Shown here: positions 1-13,000 of the stretch, piece by piece | Layout of the letters: every line of letters begins with the position of its first letter | How positions within the stretch are numbered: the first letter of the stretch is position 1 | DNA from: Ricordea florida | Taxonomy: Eukaryota > Cnidaria > Anthozoa > Corallimorpharia > Ricordeidae | Direction: 5' to 3' | Assembly: GCA_949710005.1 (NCBI GenBank) | Contig: OX453275.1 | Location: 14,037,299-14,101,298 of the forward strand | DNA length: 64,000 nt | The notes under the pieces: model-generated | Database searches by the model: none | The model's input: the letters and a program-made list of their open reading frames with translations, nothing else | What the model was told of the DNA's origin: nothing | Made by a program: the position numbers and the translations under genes

Positions 1-2285
1 GGGATGAGAATGGTGGAAGGGTTAATGCAATGAAATTAATACAGTAGTGTGTTTGCTTTGATTTTGGTGACAGTTTCTGTCACAGAAAGTATTTTTTTAA
101 TTAAGTCATTTTCATGATCACATGAGTATTTTTGTATCCATGATGATGTGAAGACTGTGCTGCTGGAGGCAGTGAATTAGGAGTGTTTTATTATGCACTT
201 ATACACTTCATATAATTGTTGTTAAAAATAATAAAAATATGACTGGGGACATTTATTTCATTCTGGAAAGAGACATTAAAAATTGAACACTTGTCAAGAA
301 TCTTAACTACTATACTGGGATGCAGACCAGCTGGCTATTAGCAAACTGCAGTTGAGGAGTTAAATTCATTATTTCAGAGGGAAAATACACTAAGTAGCAA
401 AAAAAGTGTTCAGAGGATTTGAACCAAGGATCTCCAAATTTAAAATCCAGTACCTTAACACAACTCGGCCACATTCCTGCAATGCAACACCGCCATGATA
501 TTATATACAAAACAGCTACAAATGGCAGTGATAAATATGTTTTCTGTGTACTGTGTTATGATACCATACCTAAATTGCCTCTCCTCTGAATGTACACTGT
601 TGCTGACATTTGCTTGATAAGAAATATTAATGTGATGCGCAATATGCTCTGTCATTAAGTGTTATTGTTTTCATGTTATGCATACACATGTAGCAGATGG
701 TACCTTGACAGAGTGCAGGGTTCGAGTTGCACATTGATATAAAGCCAGGAATGGCCATACATTGAACAGTGCTTTGTTCCATCAGTGTTTATATCAGATT
801 TTGTTCACTTGGATGCTATGAATCTTTAACCACTGCCACTTGTAATAATTACCATTAAACTTGACTGTCTGTTGTGTGAATGGAGCCAGTACGTGTTGGC
901 ACTGACTAATGCTTGTGATGCAAGATATATTAAAAATACAGCCTAACAACATTAAAGGAAGTAGGAATATGTGCACGACAGTACAAAGTTATAAAAACTA
1001 GGCTTCAAATGATATCCTGCAGGATGCAAATTGGGATAGTTTCAAGACATTTATTTCTATCATGCATGGATACAATTTTTAAAGTAGTAGTTTTTTTACA
1101 GTCTACATATGTCACAGTTCACTGACTCATTTTTCTCCTCCTACAATGAAACAGTTTTCTTGTCCAATCTTAAAATAACTGTGCAAATTACACTGCAGTT
1201 TAGCTCTATTGCGTACATACTTGTATTACCCTGGGATGGGAATTTGTAGAGAGTTGTGTCACTTAACAAACTGATTTCATGAACACTTGTAAGTGATAAC
1301 TCAATGATGTTAGCTGATCCTGACTCTGTTGTCTTACATTTTGTGTCAATACAAGGTAGCAGTATTATCCATTCATGTTTGAGAAAGTTGACAACATTCA
1401 GTTGGTGTTTCTAGTTGTGTCTTTTTATTAACCTGTGATAGCCTCAAGGGTGTGATAAATTCTTGATTACAATTTTGTGAATTCACTGAACAAATACATA
1501 TTGTTTTTGAGAGTTCAATCCAAAACTAGATCCTTTTGTCCTTGTGCAATCTTCAAATATTGTAGTTGAATGTTTAACTTGAATCATTGGATTGTAAACC
1601 TGTGAATTGCTATTCAATCAGATCAACATATCTGCTTGTAGGTTGACTTGTTGATCATAACAGTAACCAGATAACTTGTCAATGATAACTGATATCCACT
1701 GTAGTATTTCATACACTTGTAGTCAATAACCAATGATGTTTGTTTGATCTATTTTGCGAGTGTCACTTGTAGTGTGGACCATACTTGTAGTAATAAATGT
1801 TATAACCCTTTCTTTTCTTGGTAGGCTGTAGTATAATTCATCTGTAGAAAAAAGTAAGAATTATAATAACTCACTGCGTGTAGTGCTTTTTTATACCATT
1901 GCTTTTCCACCCCTACCCCATAAAAACAAATAGAACTAATAAACTTACCTTAACTTAGCTGTTTTCGTTATTGTAAGGGTGAGGCATAGTCCCACCTTTA
2001 CGTGATGTGAAGCAGTGGGGACGCCCCACTCTCGTGTCAAATGCAGTTAAGTTTTATTTGAAAACAATTAATGATAAAATGTTTTCATTACAATATATAT
2101 TACACTATATATTTAATGGTACAATTATGATCAACTCCTCAATACTCCAATAGCTGGCATTTCTGTAAAAGAATGAATAAAACTACATATGTAATAGACC
2201 CATGTGTGTAACAATGCATTTGATAAACACCGAGACAAAGTAAATGCAAGGGCAACTACAACTACTTACTATTATTACTCGTTTT
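1..2285. other. non-coding stretch
   Basis: No coding region can be supported. Only short open frames of about 60 codons occur and none resembles a known family. The DNA is AT-rich, with many copies of short words such as acttgtag between 1,280 and 1,800. The one recognisable item is the tRNA-like sequence at 408-480, listed separately. It could be intergenic or intronic sequence, or old untranslated sequence. Confidence 0.5.
408..480 (-). ncRNA. tRNA-Leu-like sequence, probably a SINE head or tRNA pseudogene
   Basis: On the minus strand an A-box-like stretch (TGGCCGAGTTG) is followed about 40 nt later by a B-box-like stretch (GGTTCAAATCC), the internal RNA polymerase III promoter layout of a tRNA gene. 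TGGCCGAG is typical of leucine and serine tRNAs. A run of T follows directly downstream (about 399-407), as in a Pol III terminator. The acceptor stem and T-stem do not pair properly, so this is not a functional tRNA. A tRNA-derived SINE head or a decayed tRNA copy fits best. Confidence 0.4.
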
Positions 2286-2820
2286 AATAATAATAATAAT
2301 AATACATTTCTTTTGACAGTAGGCCTATGTCACAAAGGTGATTTACAATAGGGAACTGCATTTAAGAAGTATATAAATATAATAGATTACAAGTAAAACA
2401 AACAAAGATAAAAAATAAGTATTAGTTTGAATTTAAATAACATTTTAGAGCTCTTTTAAATTTATCTATCGTTGACAACAATTTAATGTCATTAGGCAAA
2501 GAGTTCCAACTTAGAGCACAGGAATTCTGAGATGTTTGTACGCCCCAGTTAGTGTTGGATTTAACTGTTCTCAACAGATCTTTGTTACGTGTATTATACT
2601 TGTGGAAGTTTTTTTCTTTGAGAAAGCTTGCTGCATCTTCAGATAATTGGTAGTACATGTAAATACAGCGTTGAAATTTTCTTCGCTGAGATAAGTCCAG
2701 CCTCGTTTTCATTTTTATTGAGGCCTGAACAGCATCATGGTCAGAGTAGTAAACACTAAGTACTGAATTTTGTACAAGGTCTAAGTGATTTGTTTTGATA
2801 TAAACCAGCTGGTCTAGCAT
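2286..2820 (-). pseudogene. internally deleted LINE fragment (endonuclease end joined to reverse-transcriptase C-terminus)
   Basis: A minus-strand open frame of 132 codons (2,422-2,820) begins with a stretch like the end of an APE-type endonuclease (VLSVYYSDHDAVQ, where SDH is the usual C-terminal motif). It passes directly into a stretch typical of the extreme C-terminus of CR1/L2-type reverse transcriptases (YNTRN, then SWNSLPNDIK and FKRALKCYL). The whole catalytic reverse-transcriptase core is missing. A short (TAA)n run at about 2,286-2,303, downstream on this strand, fits the microsatellite tail these LINEs leave. It is either a deletion derivative or two fused fragments. The frame is open although the protein cannot be functional. 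Confidence 0.6.
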
Positions 2821-2849
2821 TCTTCCAGAGGAAATAAATGTTGACTCTT

Positions 2850-3030
2850 ACATTTTTAATTATTATGATTGCGGTCACCCAACTAGTTTAGCTTTTTAGT
2901 TATTTTGCGTGTCCCACTACTGTATGTACTGTACTGTTTAATTTATATATATTTATAAATACAATCTTGTAAATTCTTTTAGTTTACAGTAGTAGAAATA
3001 AACTGTTGTTGTTGTTGTTGTTGGACTTTG
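2850..3030 (+). repeat. probable LINE 3' end with (GTT)n tail
   Basis: AT-rich sequence ends in a polyadenylation-like aataaa followed directly by a GTT microsatellite (about 3,003-3,024). This resembles the 3' untranslated end of CR1/L2-type LINEs. No coding sequence is attached. Confidence 0.35.
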
Positions 3031-3059
3031 TACAATCTGTGAATAACTAAAAGAACTGA

Positions 3060-3370
3060 GCAGACCCGTACGAAACGGAATACGCTTACACAGCGCTGCT
3101 TTAGCGACTTACAAGCGCTGCAACCAACGTTGCATAAAGGTTGCATGAACGCTGTTTTCTTTGCGCTGCAGCAGTGCCGAAAAATGACTGCGTGAGTGCT
3201 GCATTAGCGACAGTCTATGAGCGCTGCACAAACGCTTCAAGAAAGATACTGTAACAGCTGATTGGCCCCACGGAGCGCTACTGTCGAAAAACAGTGTTTA
3301 TGCAGTGTTTATGCAGCGTTGTGCAGAGCTGCGTAAGCGCTGCAAGAAACATCTGATGTGCGTGATTGCG
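3060..3370. repeat. GCGCTGC-rich repeat region
   Basis: GC-richer than its surroundings, with many direct and inverted copies of GCGCTGC/GCAGCGC-like words between 3,090 and 3,350. Dense copies of one word in both orientations resemble the subterminal repeats of a DNA transposon. No clear terminal inverted repeat pair or target duplication was found. Confidence 0.35.
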
Positions 3371-3379
3371 ATAATAAAA

Positions 3380-3745
3380 CTAACTGATGGTAATATTCAC
3401 CTTTTTATAGGGAAGCCCACTTACTCGAGTGCTGCTCAGAGCATTGTTGTTTTCAACAAACTTCGATTTCAACATGGTGTCTCTTAATTGTTCATCAGTT
3501 TCGCTCAGGCTACTTGGCTTCTGAACATCTGACTTGTGGTACTCACAGCGATTGGCAAAGCAGTTCTCACTTGAGTTTTCATTTGTGACTTCATGTGTAA
3601 GCTCATTTGTATATATCATAGCTCTCATATAGTTCAATAGCATTTCATAAGCAGTTTCATAAGCAGTTTCACGAGTATCGTGGTATGATGACCCATTCCG
3701 AAATCGCTCAAAGACATCTTTTAGTGTAGGTCTACCACGAAACAT
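3380..3745 (-). CDS. unrecognised open frame, 121 codons
   Basis: An ATG-initiated minus-strand frame beginning MFRGRPTLKDVFERF. The first 50 residues are charged and probably helical, and the rest is polar without clear domains. It lies beside the GCGCTGC-rich repeat, so it may be a remnant of a mobile-element gene. No function can be given, and chance is possible at this length. Confidence 0.2.
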   Translation of the reverse strand: MFRGRPTLKDVFERFRNGSSYHDTRETAYETAYEMLLNYMRAMIYTNELTHEVTNENSSENCFANRCEYHKSDVQKPSSLSETDEQLRDTMLKSKFVENNNALSSTRVSGLPYKKVNITIS

Positions 3746-4109
3746 GTGCAGTGCATTTGTAAGCGGTTTGAGCGTTCCAAGAAAAAACTAACGATAAATG
3801 CAGACCACATGTCTACAATCAACTTTGGACGGTGTTCGTCTACTCGCCTCGCGGGAATAAATTCTAACAAACTTTTCACGTTCCTCTTCACCTCGTGCTC
3901 ACTTCAATCAGGTTGTTATGGCGATGTTCACGCCAGTTGATCTATAGCTTTTCACTCCATAAAATCCTTCCTTCTTTCCAATATTTTCTACTCCTAGTTA
4001 TGCAAAATTCGTATCAGTACAAACTGCTGAAATAAGTGTTTGTAGCTAAATGTCAAGTCAGTGATTAGAGAGAGATTGAGATTTAGAGATTGGTAACAAC
4101 CCACTATTT

Positions 4110-4602
4110 TATCGGGTCCGGTAAGTACCGGGAAAGTTTACGGATGCTTCGAGAAACACTATTCCCTGCCCGGTAAAGTTTCCCGTTGACCGTCCCGGTA
4201 AGTTATCGGGCCCGGAATTTGCGGGAGCTTTCGAGAAACGGGCCCCAGATAATATAGTGCTCCAATATGACTTCCCCAATGTTCACGCTGAAGACGAATA
4301 CGGAATCAGTTGGTTAATGTTGGCACATATTGTCACTTTTTTCTTGCCACCATAAGTTCACTTTCAATCTGTTTGTTTGTTTGTTTCTTGCTTTGTTGTC
4401 TCTTCGACTCTCTAACACAAAGTGTTTCTTTACTTTTAAATTTAGCTACTGGTGGTAATATTATAAAGCCTCATCAAGAGGAATTTGCTTTGGTTGCTCA
4501 TCAAAACGCAAGCACTGCCCGGTAAAGTTTCCCGTTGGCCGTCCCGGTAAGTTATCGGGCCCGGAATTTACGGGAGCTTTCGAGAAACGGGCCTCAGGGC
4601 CG
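4110..4602. repeat. inverted-repeat element with two near-identical 75-bp blocks
   Basis: A GC-rich block (about 4,166-4,250) containing GTTTCCCGTTG and GGGAGCTTTCGAGAAACGGG recurs almost unchanged at about 4,517-4,600 in the same orientation. The first block is preceded by a partly inverted version (4,118-4,165). The 260 bp between the blocks are AT-rich. This looks like a MITE or composite of two non-autonomous DNA transposons. No target duplication was identified. Confidence 0.45.
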
Positions 4603-4689
4603 CTATTACCAAGAGAGGTGAGTAATGTGTTCAGTGTTGAAATATCATGAATAATGTCTGAAAGATCCACGCCCACGATAATAAAAAAT

Positions 4690-4930
4690 TATTTGCCGCT
4701 TTCACCGACACCGAGGTGAATTATTGTTTTAGTATATACCACACAAGCTAGATAACTAGCGTTTATTAAAGTAATTTCCTCTTCGGAAACCGAGACGGGA
4801 GGTCGTTAAGTTTCTCTTTAGCTGCTCGGAGGTGAATCAGTAGTACTTTGCTAATCACCTCCGAGTAAACCAATCAGAACGCGCTAAAAGCACTATTCGC
4901 TTATGTGGTATATACCAGATGGTAGATATG
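4690..4930. repeat. MITE-like element related to the one at 9,297-9,540
   Basis: The ends carry an inverted match around TAGTATATACCACA and TGTGGTATATACCA. Inside, cggaggtgaatcag and aatcacctccgag form another inverted pair, followed by ccaatcagaacgcgc. The same order (attgttttagtata, then accaatcagagcgcgc) recurs at 9,297-9,540, so the two belong to one family. Confidence 0.45.
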
Positions 4931-6329
4931 CGTCATGTTTCTCGCATTAATTAAAAAAAATTGAAATAATAAACGATAGTTGCGCATTGCTGCACATAAG
5001 ACCGCCGTGCAGTTAAACCAACTCATGTTAATAAACTTCCCTCGATGCCTAAAGAAGTGGTGCAACTTAACATGCAACCTTAAACTTTAAGCTAATCGCT
5101 TTGTTACAAAAGAAGATATCCAAGAAAGCCATACTATGATCAATTGAAAAATTAATTAGAGATCAAACAAGGAAGAGAGCTAAAAGTACGACGTAATGTG
5201 AACAAACACGATTCCACTGCCTCTCCAGAGGAAACAAATTAGAAGGGGACATAAAATGTACCACAATACGTGTTTGACCCAAACGATGCCACGGTACTTG
5301 ACTTCTTTTACCTTGCGTTTACGCATTTTCAATGAATATTCAAGATCTTTTTTTTTCTGCAGACGCTGGAGAACGAAACAGCGAGAACTTCGACTAACCG
5401 ACCAACTGAGGGAGACGATAACAGTTAACATTATGCCATTTACACTTTCTGTATTTTCTCATTTCTTGTAATTATTATCACTATTATTATTATTTATTAT
5501 TATTATTATTATTATTGCTGGTATTGATATTGATATTGATATACTGTCATGGGGTGGGGGTGTATGTCCTTATCTGGAAAAAGGTATTGTACTACAAGCA
5601 ATACAGTTTTTTCTGTATAGGGTTTGTATCAGAGGTGGTAAAAATTACTCAACTCTGAACAATATGATTTCTTCTTTTATGCTTAGAATCTAGTCACGGT
5701 AGCCACAGCCACAGGATCTTGAAATTCCCTTACTTTTCACTGACAAATGTAAAATTTCCCTTACCAACTAAATAAGAAAACTCACAAATTAGTCTTGGTA
5801 ATGGCCTCCAGCATCACCTCACATCCAACCTCTCTATTTATTTAATATGCTTTCAGAAAGTCACATAGAGTGCATATGTCACATAGAGTGCATATGGAGT
5901 CATGGAAAAAAGATTGATTTTCTAGGAAATCCAAAATCAGCTTGTCATTTAATTCTACCACATCCAACACATTTCATATCACATTCTTGATTACACCAAA
6001 CTATAGCTGAATTGGCAATAAATAAATTGGAACTCTTAAATTTCACTTTTCCCTGACTTCTCTGGAAGGCTTAAACTTTTCCTAACTCAAAATGAAATTC
6101 CCTGACATTTCCCTGACCTTGAAGAATTTTTCTTTCCCTGACCATTTCCTTACTTGTGGCAATAACGCTAGTGCAATCATTTGTCCATACAGTTAGTGTG
6201 GAAAATCATGATTGAAAGCACAGGGCTTTTAGGAAACTTTAAAGACTCTTGTTGCTACATACAGCACCCTTGCAATGAATACATAAGAAAAAGCATAAAA
6301 ATTCTGGCATTACAAACTTTAGTTTCTCC

Positions 6330-6330
<1 letters not shown>
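4931..6330. other. non-coding stretch with simple repeats
   Basis: No supported gene. It holds a (TTA/ATT)n microsatellite near 5,475-5,516, a short GATATT run (5,523-5,541), an 18-bp tandem duplication of cacatagagtgcatatg near 5,870-5,895, and scattered copies of ttccctgac (5,725-6,150). The last resembles dispersed MITE-like sequence common in marine invertebrates (recollection, not tested). Confidence 0.45.
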
Positions 6331-6372
<42 letters not shown>

Positions 6373-9296
6373 GGTTTAATACCAGTACATCCATGATATG
6401 GCTCTTCGCCTGATATAAAGTAAAATAAGGAAATTAACATAAATCTGAATTATAAATTTGTAAAAAGCTATGTAATAAACAGTAAAATGTAATTATTCAA
6501 AATATACATACATTATCTAAAACTAGATAAGAAATCATTCCGCCCTATTCCGGCAGCGCTCCCTTAAAATACATAATGTTTGCTTACTAAAGGATTTAAA
6601 ATTATCACAACATTTAACATTGGATGGCAGAGAATTGAAGAGGGTTGTCGCGCTATACTGAAAAGTGTCCGAGGTGTGGGAATAACTAGATTTATGGTAC
6701 TTGATGACCGTAAAATTCTAGAATGTCTTACTTGCTCAAGCTGAAGGTTTCTGGGCCAATCATGAGAGTATATACTTTGTGCGCGGCCTTTAGAACGTGC
6801 CATTCTCTACGTTCTTTCATAGGTATTGTTCACATAGCGTCCAAAACCAAAACTGGCTGCCGCAAACTGGATGTGCTGTAACCTTTTTAAAAGGCAATCA
6901 GTAATTGGATAGAAGATTATATCATTAAAGTTTAGGCGAGATAGAACCAGACATTCAACTAAATGTTTTCTAAGATGGTAGTTGGTAAAGTTCTTTATTT
7001 TCCTCAGTGCAGCTAGGATACCATAACAAGATGAGGCGAGATGCCTGACGTGATCCTCCCACTTCAAGGTGTCAGTCATGTGAACCCCAAGTAATTTAAT
7101 AGAGTGAACACGCTCGAGGGATTTATCTCCTACAGATAAATGTATAGGACGTTCAGCCAAAGAATGGTAAGACGACATCTGAGTTGAGAACAACATACAC
7201 TTAGTCTTTGCAGGGTTCAGCGCCAAGTTGGAGTCCTGGGACCAGTTTGTGATACTTTCAAGAGTCTCATTCATGTCCACAGCTCTTGAGTCTAACTCCT
7301 TGACATTAGAATGGCTGTACATTGAGGTGTCGTCCGTATACTGGACGCATTCCATCAATGGTGGAATGACCTCGTGTAGATCTGATACGTATAAGTTAAA
7401 AATCATCGGTCCCAGGATGGACCCTGTGGAACACCATACTGAGACGACTGATACGAGGACTTCCTATCGTCGATCTGCACGAACTGAGAGCGACCAAATA
7501 GACAGCTCAAGAGCCACTTGAGAAAGGGTTTTGAGGAGCCGAGCTTGTAGAACTTCACGATGGTCGCGCTAAAGGATATGATGTCAAAAGCCTTCGAGAA
7601 ATCGGCTAATACGATAAGCGTGACCTCTTTCCTTTTCATGGCATAGGGAATATCGTCTCTAACTCCCATCAAGGCTGTAGTGGTGGAATGCCCTTTACGG
7701 AAAGCAGAGATGCGATCGTGAAGAAGATGGGCGTGGTCCGCATAATTCGTCATTTGAGTAGCCACAAGCTTCTCGAAGACCTTGGACAGAACAGGAAGGA
7801 CTGAGATGGGCCGAAGTTGATCCAAAGTTGTCAATCTTTGGGACTGGAGACACCCGAGCAATCTTCCACTACTTTGGAAAATAAGGTTTCGCAATGCAAT
7901 TGTTGATGATAGATGTTAGGGGGACTGCCAAGCACTCAGCAACCATCTTGATGAAGCGGGTAGGTATCTGATCCGCGCCCGTAAAACAATCCGATCGTAG
8001 ATTCTTGATGGCCTGGAAAACGTTCTCACTGGTGACAGGTGACAGCTGAAAACGCATACCCCCAGAGGGGACGTCGGGCAGGTTATCTATCAGGCACGTG
8101 AGATCCTCTATCGAGGTCGCCTGAGTCTCTAGTGTTCTCTGAGCAGTCGTCGCGAAGAAATCGTTAAGTTCTTCCGGATCAAACCGCAGGAGCCTTGCAC
8201 TTGGCTTTAGCACTCTGTGGATGACTTTCCAAACCTCGCGCGACTTATTTGAATAGAGAGCTTTTTCAATAAATGCCTTCCGAGCAGTTCTTATTGCCGA
8301 CTTTAATTTATTCCTGACCGAACGAAACTCATGCCAAGCAGCATCAGTGCTGGTCTGGTGAGCAGTAGCTCTAGCAGCACCTCGTTTCTTCTGAAGTTCC
8401 TCTATCAATGGGTCCTTCATCCATGGAGTGGGTGGTCGCGTGACACGAACCTTCCGCAAGGAGGCGTGTCTCTCGAGACACTCGGAAATTAATGTATTCA
8501 GTGTCTCCAGTTGATCGTCTGGATCACCCAAGTAAGATACAACAGACCGAGGAAGAGTAGAAAAGTCCTCTTTAAACGTATCCTCTTTAAAGTTCCTAAT
8601 GTCCCGGATAAATTTATAACGAGGCTGGAACCGAGGGAGCCGTACATTGACGCATACGTAAATGGCATCGTGGTGACTTACAATAGAGCATGGAATTATA
8701 CCAGTGTTGGTCACCTTTTACGGATGGCTGGTGATCAATTAGGGTTTTGGAGGTCCTTGTAACACGTGTGGGCCGTTTCACAATCTGTGCAAGCTCGAAC
8801 ATATCCAGTGTACCTTGATACGTTTTCGTTAGATGGTCAGAAGGACGAAGCATATCGATATTGATGTCTCCTGTAAGCATTAACATGCCATCCCAGTACA
8901 CAGTCAGGTATCCAAGTAAGTTCTCTAAACTATTCAGCCAATCAGAAGGACCGAGCATGCCCTCAGAATTATAGATCACACCTACAAGAGCCCTACTATA
9001 TTATTGCAGCCAGGCACCTCTATCCGTAGGTGTTCATGTTCTGGGTGGGCATTTTTAATGTCACGACGGCGCTTATAATTGATATTTTCCTTAATATAGA
9101 CACCGACGCCACCTCCCCTTATACCTTCCCTGTTCCGGAATTCCGTAACAAAGCCAGGGATAGAAGCATACTCCAATAACTGTGATTGATCTCTAAAACA
9201 GGTTTCTCTCAATGCTACAATGTCCAATGGATATGAATTGACAGTGAGCAAAAACTCATTAAATGTCGAAACCATGGACTGAGTATTAATTAACAA
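6331..9296 (-). pseudogene. decayed CR1/L2-like non-LTR retrotransposon (LINE)
   Basis: Read from right to left. An APE-type endonuclease N-terminal part lies at 9,296-8,982 (GGGVGVYIKENINY) and its middle at 8,979-8,614 (LTGDINIDML). A linker with PTPWMKDPLIEEL lies at 8,714-7,869. Reverse transcriptase follows at 7,894-7,403 (LRPISVLPVLSKVFEK, FRKGHSTTTAL, LADFSKAFD) and 7,406-6,807 (catalytic YTDD), then a C-terminal part to 6,564. The frame changes at least four times, so the copy is dead. A (TTA)n tract on this strand at 6,331-6,370 may be the 3' tail. The 5' end stops beside a MITE at 9,297, consistent with 5' truncation. The clade is inferred from motif style only. Confidence 0.8.
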
Positions 9297-9540
9297 TTAT
9301 TCGCCGAAGGCGAAGCGATTCTTGGTGAATATTCACCGAGAATCACTGAGCCTGAGGCGAATAATTGTTTTAGTATAAATACACAGGTGATTATTTCAAA
9401 AAAGAAAAGAAAAGCATTTTACAACACGAAAACGTTTTATTTCATCAAAAGCGCGCAAGGTGATTATCGGCTGATAATCCGAGATAGCGAACCAATCAGA
9501 GCGCGCGATTTTGTATAATCACCTGAGTATCTATATTAAG
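9297..9540. repeat. MITE-like element, same family as 4,690-4,930
   Basis: It starts with inverted words (caattattcgcc and ggcgaataattg, 9,295-9,370) and contains attgttttagtata and accaatcagagcgcgc in the same order as the element at 4,690-4,930. Its left edge coincides with the 5' end of the LINE. Confidence 0.45.
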
Positions 9541-9793
9541 ATGCATTATTTTTTCTGGCCTGAGTTAGAGCAAAGCGGATGAATATCAAGGCCAGAGTTA
9601 AGAGATGCGGACAAATCGAGCGTATCATCCAACATTTCCGCATCAGAACACTTAGCTTGTAAAAGGGCAGAGCAGATCCCAGACAGTTACTGCACAACCA
9701 GGTAGAGGAGGAGGCTGTCAGGCCGGAACTTTTCAGGTGGAAAGAGCCAATACAAACATAGCAAGTTATGCTTCCTTGATTTCTTCTTATCGT

Positions 9794-9960
9794 TGTAGTG
9801 TTTCTGTTGTGACATGTCAGTCACGTGATCCCTTGTGTATTATGGGATATATAACCGCAGAGCATGTGCTCGAGGAGAAAAGAAAAAGGCTACCAGAAAT
9901 AAAGTGTTGTCATTGTTTTGTGCCGGAATCTTTTATTCTACTTGGGTCCGAAACACCACA
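9794..9960 (+). repeat. 5' LTR of Ty3/gypsy element
   Basis: It starts TGTAGTG, ends CACCACA, is 167 bp long and is repeated at 14,243-14,408. About six differences, including one indel, separate the two LTRs by eye. A TATA-like gatatataa lies at about 9,847. The element is flanked by the 5-bp duplication ATCGT (9,789-9,793 and 14,409-14,413). Confidence 0.93.
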
Positions 9961-10036
9961 TTTGGCGACGAGGAGAAAGACAAAAAAAGCAGATAAAAAG
10001 TGGTTAACGAGTTTAAACTGTGGAAAACTCGCACAG

Positions 10037-13000
10037 ATGGCCGTATCCTTGAGCGGACTGCCAGGTTTACAAGCGTTCGACGCTGTGGACGAGCCAGCTA
10101 CACTCGCACAACGACGGTTAACTTGGAAAGACGAATTCGAATTGTACGTGACTGCCTCGGGAATCAGCGACCCAACACAGAAGAGGGCGCTTCTACTTCA
10201 CCTCGCCGGGCCCCAAGTCAGAAACGTTTTTAATAACTCAATTCCTGCCGACAAACGAGGCGAAGCGAAGGATTACAAGAAAGCTATGGACAGCCTATCC
10301 GAACAATTCAAACCGAGAAAAAACGCGCCGATGGCAAGACAGGCGTTTCTCGCAGCTCAACCAACCGCTGGAGAAACCATTAATAATTTCATCACACGCT
10401 TGCAGAAATTAGCCGAACATTGTGACTACGAAGGTGAAAGGGATAACCAGGTGAGAGATCGTGCAATTTCATTCATTCAAGACAAAAATCTCAAGGCCAA
10501 GTTGTATCGCGAAGAAACATTAACATTAAGCAAACTAATGGAAATCGTTAGCCAATACCATGAAAAAGAGGCACTCGTTCTTAACCGTAATGGCCAAGTA
10601 AATAACATATCTCCAGGCGTCAAAAAAGGGGGAAAATGTTGGCGGTGCGATAAAGCGGGACACTTCGCGAGGGAATGCCTTCGTTCACGTGACCACAAAT
10701 GCGGGAAATGTGGCAACGTGGGTCATTTCGAAGTGTGCTGCCACTCCAAACAGAGTAAAGGGCGAGATTCTAGTCGGAGTTCGAGTCGTGGTCGTGGAAA
10801 CTCTGGAAGAAAACAAAGTCGTGGAGGAAGTTCACAGGGCCAACGTGATGTACGCCAAGTAACCGAGGACGTGACTGCTGGGAACTCCGCAAGAAAGGAT
10901 GATTTCTACGTGTTTTACACTGGGGAAACAGATGACAGGAACACTCTGAAGCTGGAGATTGCAGATAAGACTATTAATGTCATTATAGACTCTGGTGCTA
11001 GTTGTAATTTGATGTCCGAGGAAGTATTTAACCTTGTAACGGGGGGTAATGTTAAATTGTTGGAGTGCAACAAAAGAGTTTTTGCTTATGCATCTGAAGA
11101 GCCACTCCAAATTAAAGGAAAATGTAATCTTGATGTACGTGTACCGCAAACCCAAAAGTCCCTGAGCGTTGAGTTTTATGTTATGCATAGTGAAGCTGCC
11201 ACGCTATTAGGCCGCGATGCATCTGAATTGCTTGGCGTTTTAAGGGTTGGTATCCCTGTTAACAGCTGTGATGTTGAATCTGATGGTGCTAGTAACAATC
11301 CAAAACAAGCAGATAGAAAGGCCTCTCTAAGGGCAAAGTTTCCCAAAGTCTTCCAAGGCCTGGGAAAGCTCAAAGGATACCAACTCAAGTTACACATTGA
11401 CGAAAAGGTGCAGCCAGTTGCTCAACCTCCACGCAGAATTCCTTTTAGTAGACGAAAAAAAGTCACAGAGAAATTGGAGGAGTTACTGAAGCTTGATGTT
11501 ATCGAGAAAGTAGAGGGACCTACCAGCTGGGTCAACCCCTTAGTAGTGGTTGAGAAACCTAACGGGGACATTAGAATCTGTCTGGATATGAGACAAGCGA
11601 ACCAAGCCATTGTGCGGGAGAAACACCCAGTCCCCACGGTAGAAGAAACACTCCAAGAAGTCTCGAATGCCAAAGTTTTCTCTAAATTAGATTTAAATAT
11701 GGCTTTCCATCAAATTGAGTTACACCCAGACTCAAGGGACATTACAACCTTTGCTGCCCCTAATGGCCTTTACAGATACAAGCGCCTACTTTTCGGTGTA
11801 AACATGGCCACGGAAAAATTCCAGCAAATTGTGTGGCAGATCATCCAAGACTGCCCAGGGGCATACAACCTCCATGATGACCTGCGAGTTGTTGGCACAA
11901 ATGATGAAGAGCATGATAAAAACTTACAGAGGGTCATGCGCAAGCTTAACGAAAGTGGGCTTACACTTAACTATGAAAAATGTGAAATTGGTGTCGGCAG
12001 CATGATCTACATGGGTGACGTGCTCTCTGGGGAAGGGCTGAAAGTGTCTAGTGAACGTGTGAAAGCTATTGTTGAGGCACCAGCACCCCAAAACCCATCA
12101 GAAGTAAGAAGTTTTCTTGGCTCCGTGCAGTTCTGTTCAAAGTTCATTCCCAACTTTGCAACAATATCGAGTCCATTGTGGGACCTCACTACAAAACACG
12201 GAAAGTGGAAGTGGGGAGTAAAGGAAGCAAAGTCATTCCAAGAGATAAAAGACCGTTTGACTCATGCACCAGTGATGGCATATTTCAGACAGGGCGCAGA
12301 AACTCGTCTGACAACTGACGCTTCACCCGTGGGAGTTGGGGCGATTCTGGAACAGGAGCAAGAAGATGGAAGCTACAGGCCAATAGATTATGCCAGCAGG
12401 AAGCCGAGTAAGGTTGAAATGAGGTACTCCCAATTTGAAAGAGAAGCCCTGGCTGTAAGGTGGGCTTGTGAAAAATTCTACTTGTACCTCTATGGCATTA
12501 GCTTTGAAATCTGCACTGATCACAAGCCTCTTCTCATCGTACTCGGAGCAAAGTCAAAGCCCCCATCTGCAAGAATAGAAAGATGGCTTCTCTATTTACA
12601 GCAGTTCCAATACAAGCTGACACATATCCGGGGCAAGGACAATGCTGCAGATGTCCTCAGCCGCCTACCGGTTGGTACTACCCATGATCACGAAACTCAA
12701 GCTACAGAAGAGTTTGCGTACAGCGTAGTAAGTGAGGCTGTACCAGCTGCGTTGGTACCAAAGGAAGTTGAAATCGCTTCTGAAAAAGACCCAACACTAA
12801 AGATGCTACGTCAGGCTGTAATGACAGATGATTGGAGCCAGTTACAAGGCACAATTTACAAAGCAGTTAAAGATGAACTGTGGGTGATAGGGCAGGTGGT
12901 GATGAGAGGAAGCCGCATCATCATCCCACAGAACCTTCAAAAGCGCACCATAATGCTGGCTCACGAAGGACACCAAGGTATGGTCCGAACTAAAGCCAGG

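Noticed and set aside
6255..6440. Open frame with a poly-Leu run on the minus strand and its poly-Asn counterpart on the plus strand
   Set aside because: Translation of the (TAA)n microsatellite, not a gene.
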